The translations under genes and the position numbers were made by a program. From JAQVUB01 sp033809415 (lineage in GTDB: Bacteria > Verrucomicrobiota > Lentisphaeria > Oligosphaerales > Oligosphaeraceae), in assembly GCA_033809415.1 (NCBI GenBank), contig JAPXLT010000104.1, positions 1 through 14,224 of the forward strand: DNA of 14,224 nt, in the 5' to 3' direction. Below the pieces are notes generated by a model. It worked only from the letters and a program-made list of their open reading frames with translations, did no database searches and had not been told where the DNA came from. Of this stretch, positions 14,077-14,224 are shown one piece after another; the stretch's first letter is position 1; each line of letters begins with the position of its first letter.

Positions 14077-14224
14077 TTTTTTTAACCACGAAAGGCACGA
14101 AAAGGCTTGGCGCGGACTGATCGCCCGCAACCCACACGGACTTTACACGGACGGGACACGGACTTTACACGGACGGGACACGGACTTTACACGGACTTTA
14201 CACGGACTTTACACGGACTTTACA
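14077..14224 (-). repeat. Right inverted copy of the complex repeat flanking the exosortase pair
   Basis: Reading outward from the gene, a T7 run and AACCACGAAAGGCACGAAAAGG lead into CTTGGCGCGGACTG. Then come at least eight 11-bp units whose ACACGGAC cores start at 14134, 14145, 14156, 14167, 14178, 14189, 14200 and 14211, separated by TTT or GGG. A ninth unit is cut by the window edge. It is the inverted counterpart of 11899-12016 and begins 18 bp upstream of the exosortase start codon. Confidence 0.88.

Noticed and set aside
14060..14137. N-terminal extension of the exosortase from a GTG at 14137
   Set aside because: The extra 26 residues are translated repeat sequence; the ATG at 14059 gives a normal exosortase N-terminus.

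Overview
This window looks like chromosomal DNA of a Gram-negative bacterium. An exosortase with an EpsI-type partner and a run of secreted proteins with CsgG-like domains argue for an outer membrane. Nearly every intergenic gap is filled by a different short-repeat family: CCCTGCA heptamers, ATGGAC hexamers, AACCACGAA elements, GTCCGTGT 11-mers, and ACCCCGGG/ACCCCAGG palindromes. From memory this gap-filling style is common in the PVC group, especially Lentisphaerota. That assignment is an inference (moderate confidence); no marker gene here settles it.

Region 1 (1-5208, minus strand) is housekeeping. In transcription order it holds a small SRP RNA (5208-5089), dnaX, recR, iorA and iorB. dnaX, recR and the SRP RNA are commonly neighbours in bacteria, but the small ybaB/ebfC gene often found between dnaX and recR is missing. 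Its place is taken by a 65-bp higher-order ATGGAC repeat that runs up to the recR start. iorAB encodes an indolepyruvate:ferredoxin oxidoreductase whose alpha subunit lacks the usual C-terminal 2[4Fe-4S] domain. A heptamer array starts directly after the iorB stop codon.

Region 2 (5209-10179, plus strand) is a divergent four-gene operon of exported proteins of unknown role: a 234-aa secreted protein, a CsgG-like protein, a second, divergent CsgG-like protein carrying the family's signature motif twice, and a 764-aa protein with a helical N-terminal half and a propeller-like C-terminal half. Genes overlap or abut (ATGA, TAA|ATG), except for one gap that holds an AACCACGAA element. A perfect 13-bp inverted repeat (GGGTATATTTTAT) lies between this operon and the SRP RNA and may place matching -10 elements on both strands. 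This is the best candidate for an undescribed envelope or secretion system.

Region 3 (10180-11898) is an accessory island. It has one D12-class DNA adenine methyltransferase with no visible restriction partner, flanked by two composite palindrome clusters of the same architecture. One cluster encodes the C-terminal tail of the methyltransferase.

Region 4 (11899-14224, minus strand) holds an exosortase and a fused membrane/EpsI-like protein overlapping by ATGA. The pair is bracketed by inverted copies of a complex repeat (about 56 of 64 columns identical by eye, plus 11-mer tandem arrays). It therefore looks like a cassette, although two independent insertions of a common repeat would give the same picture.
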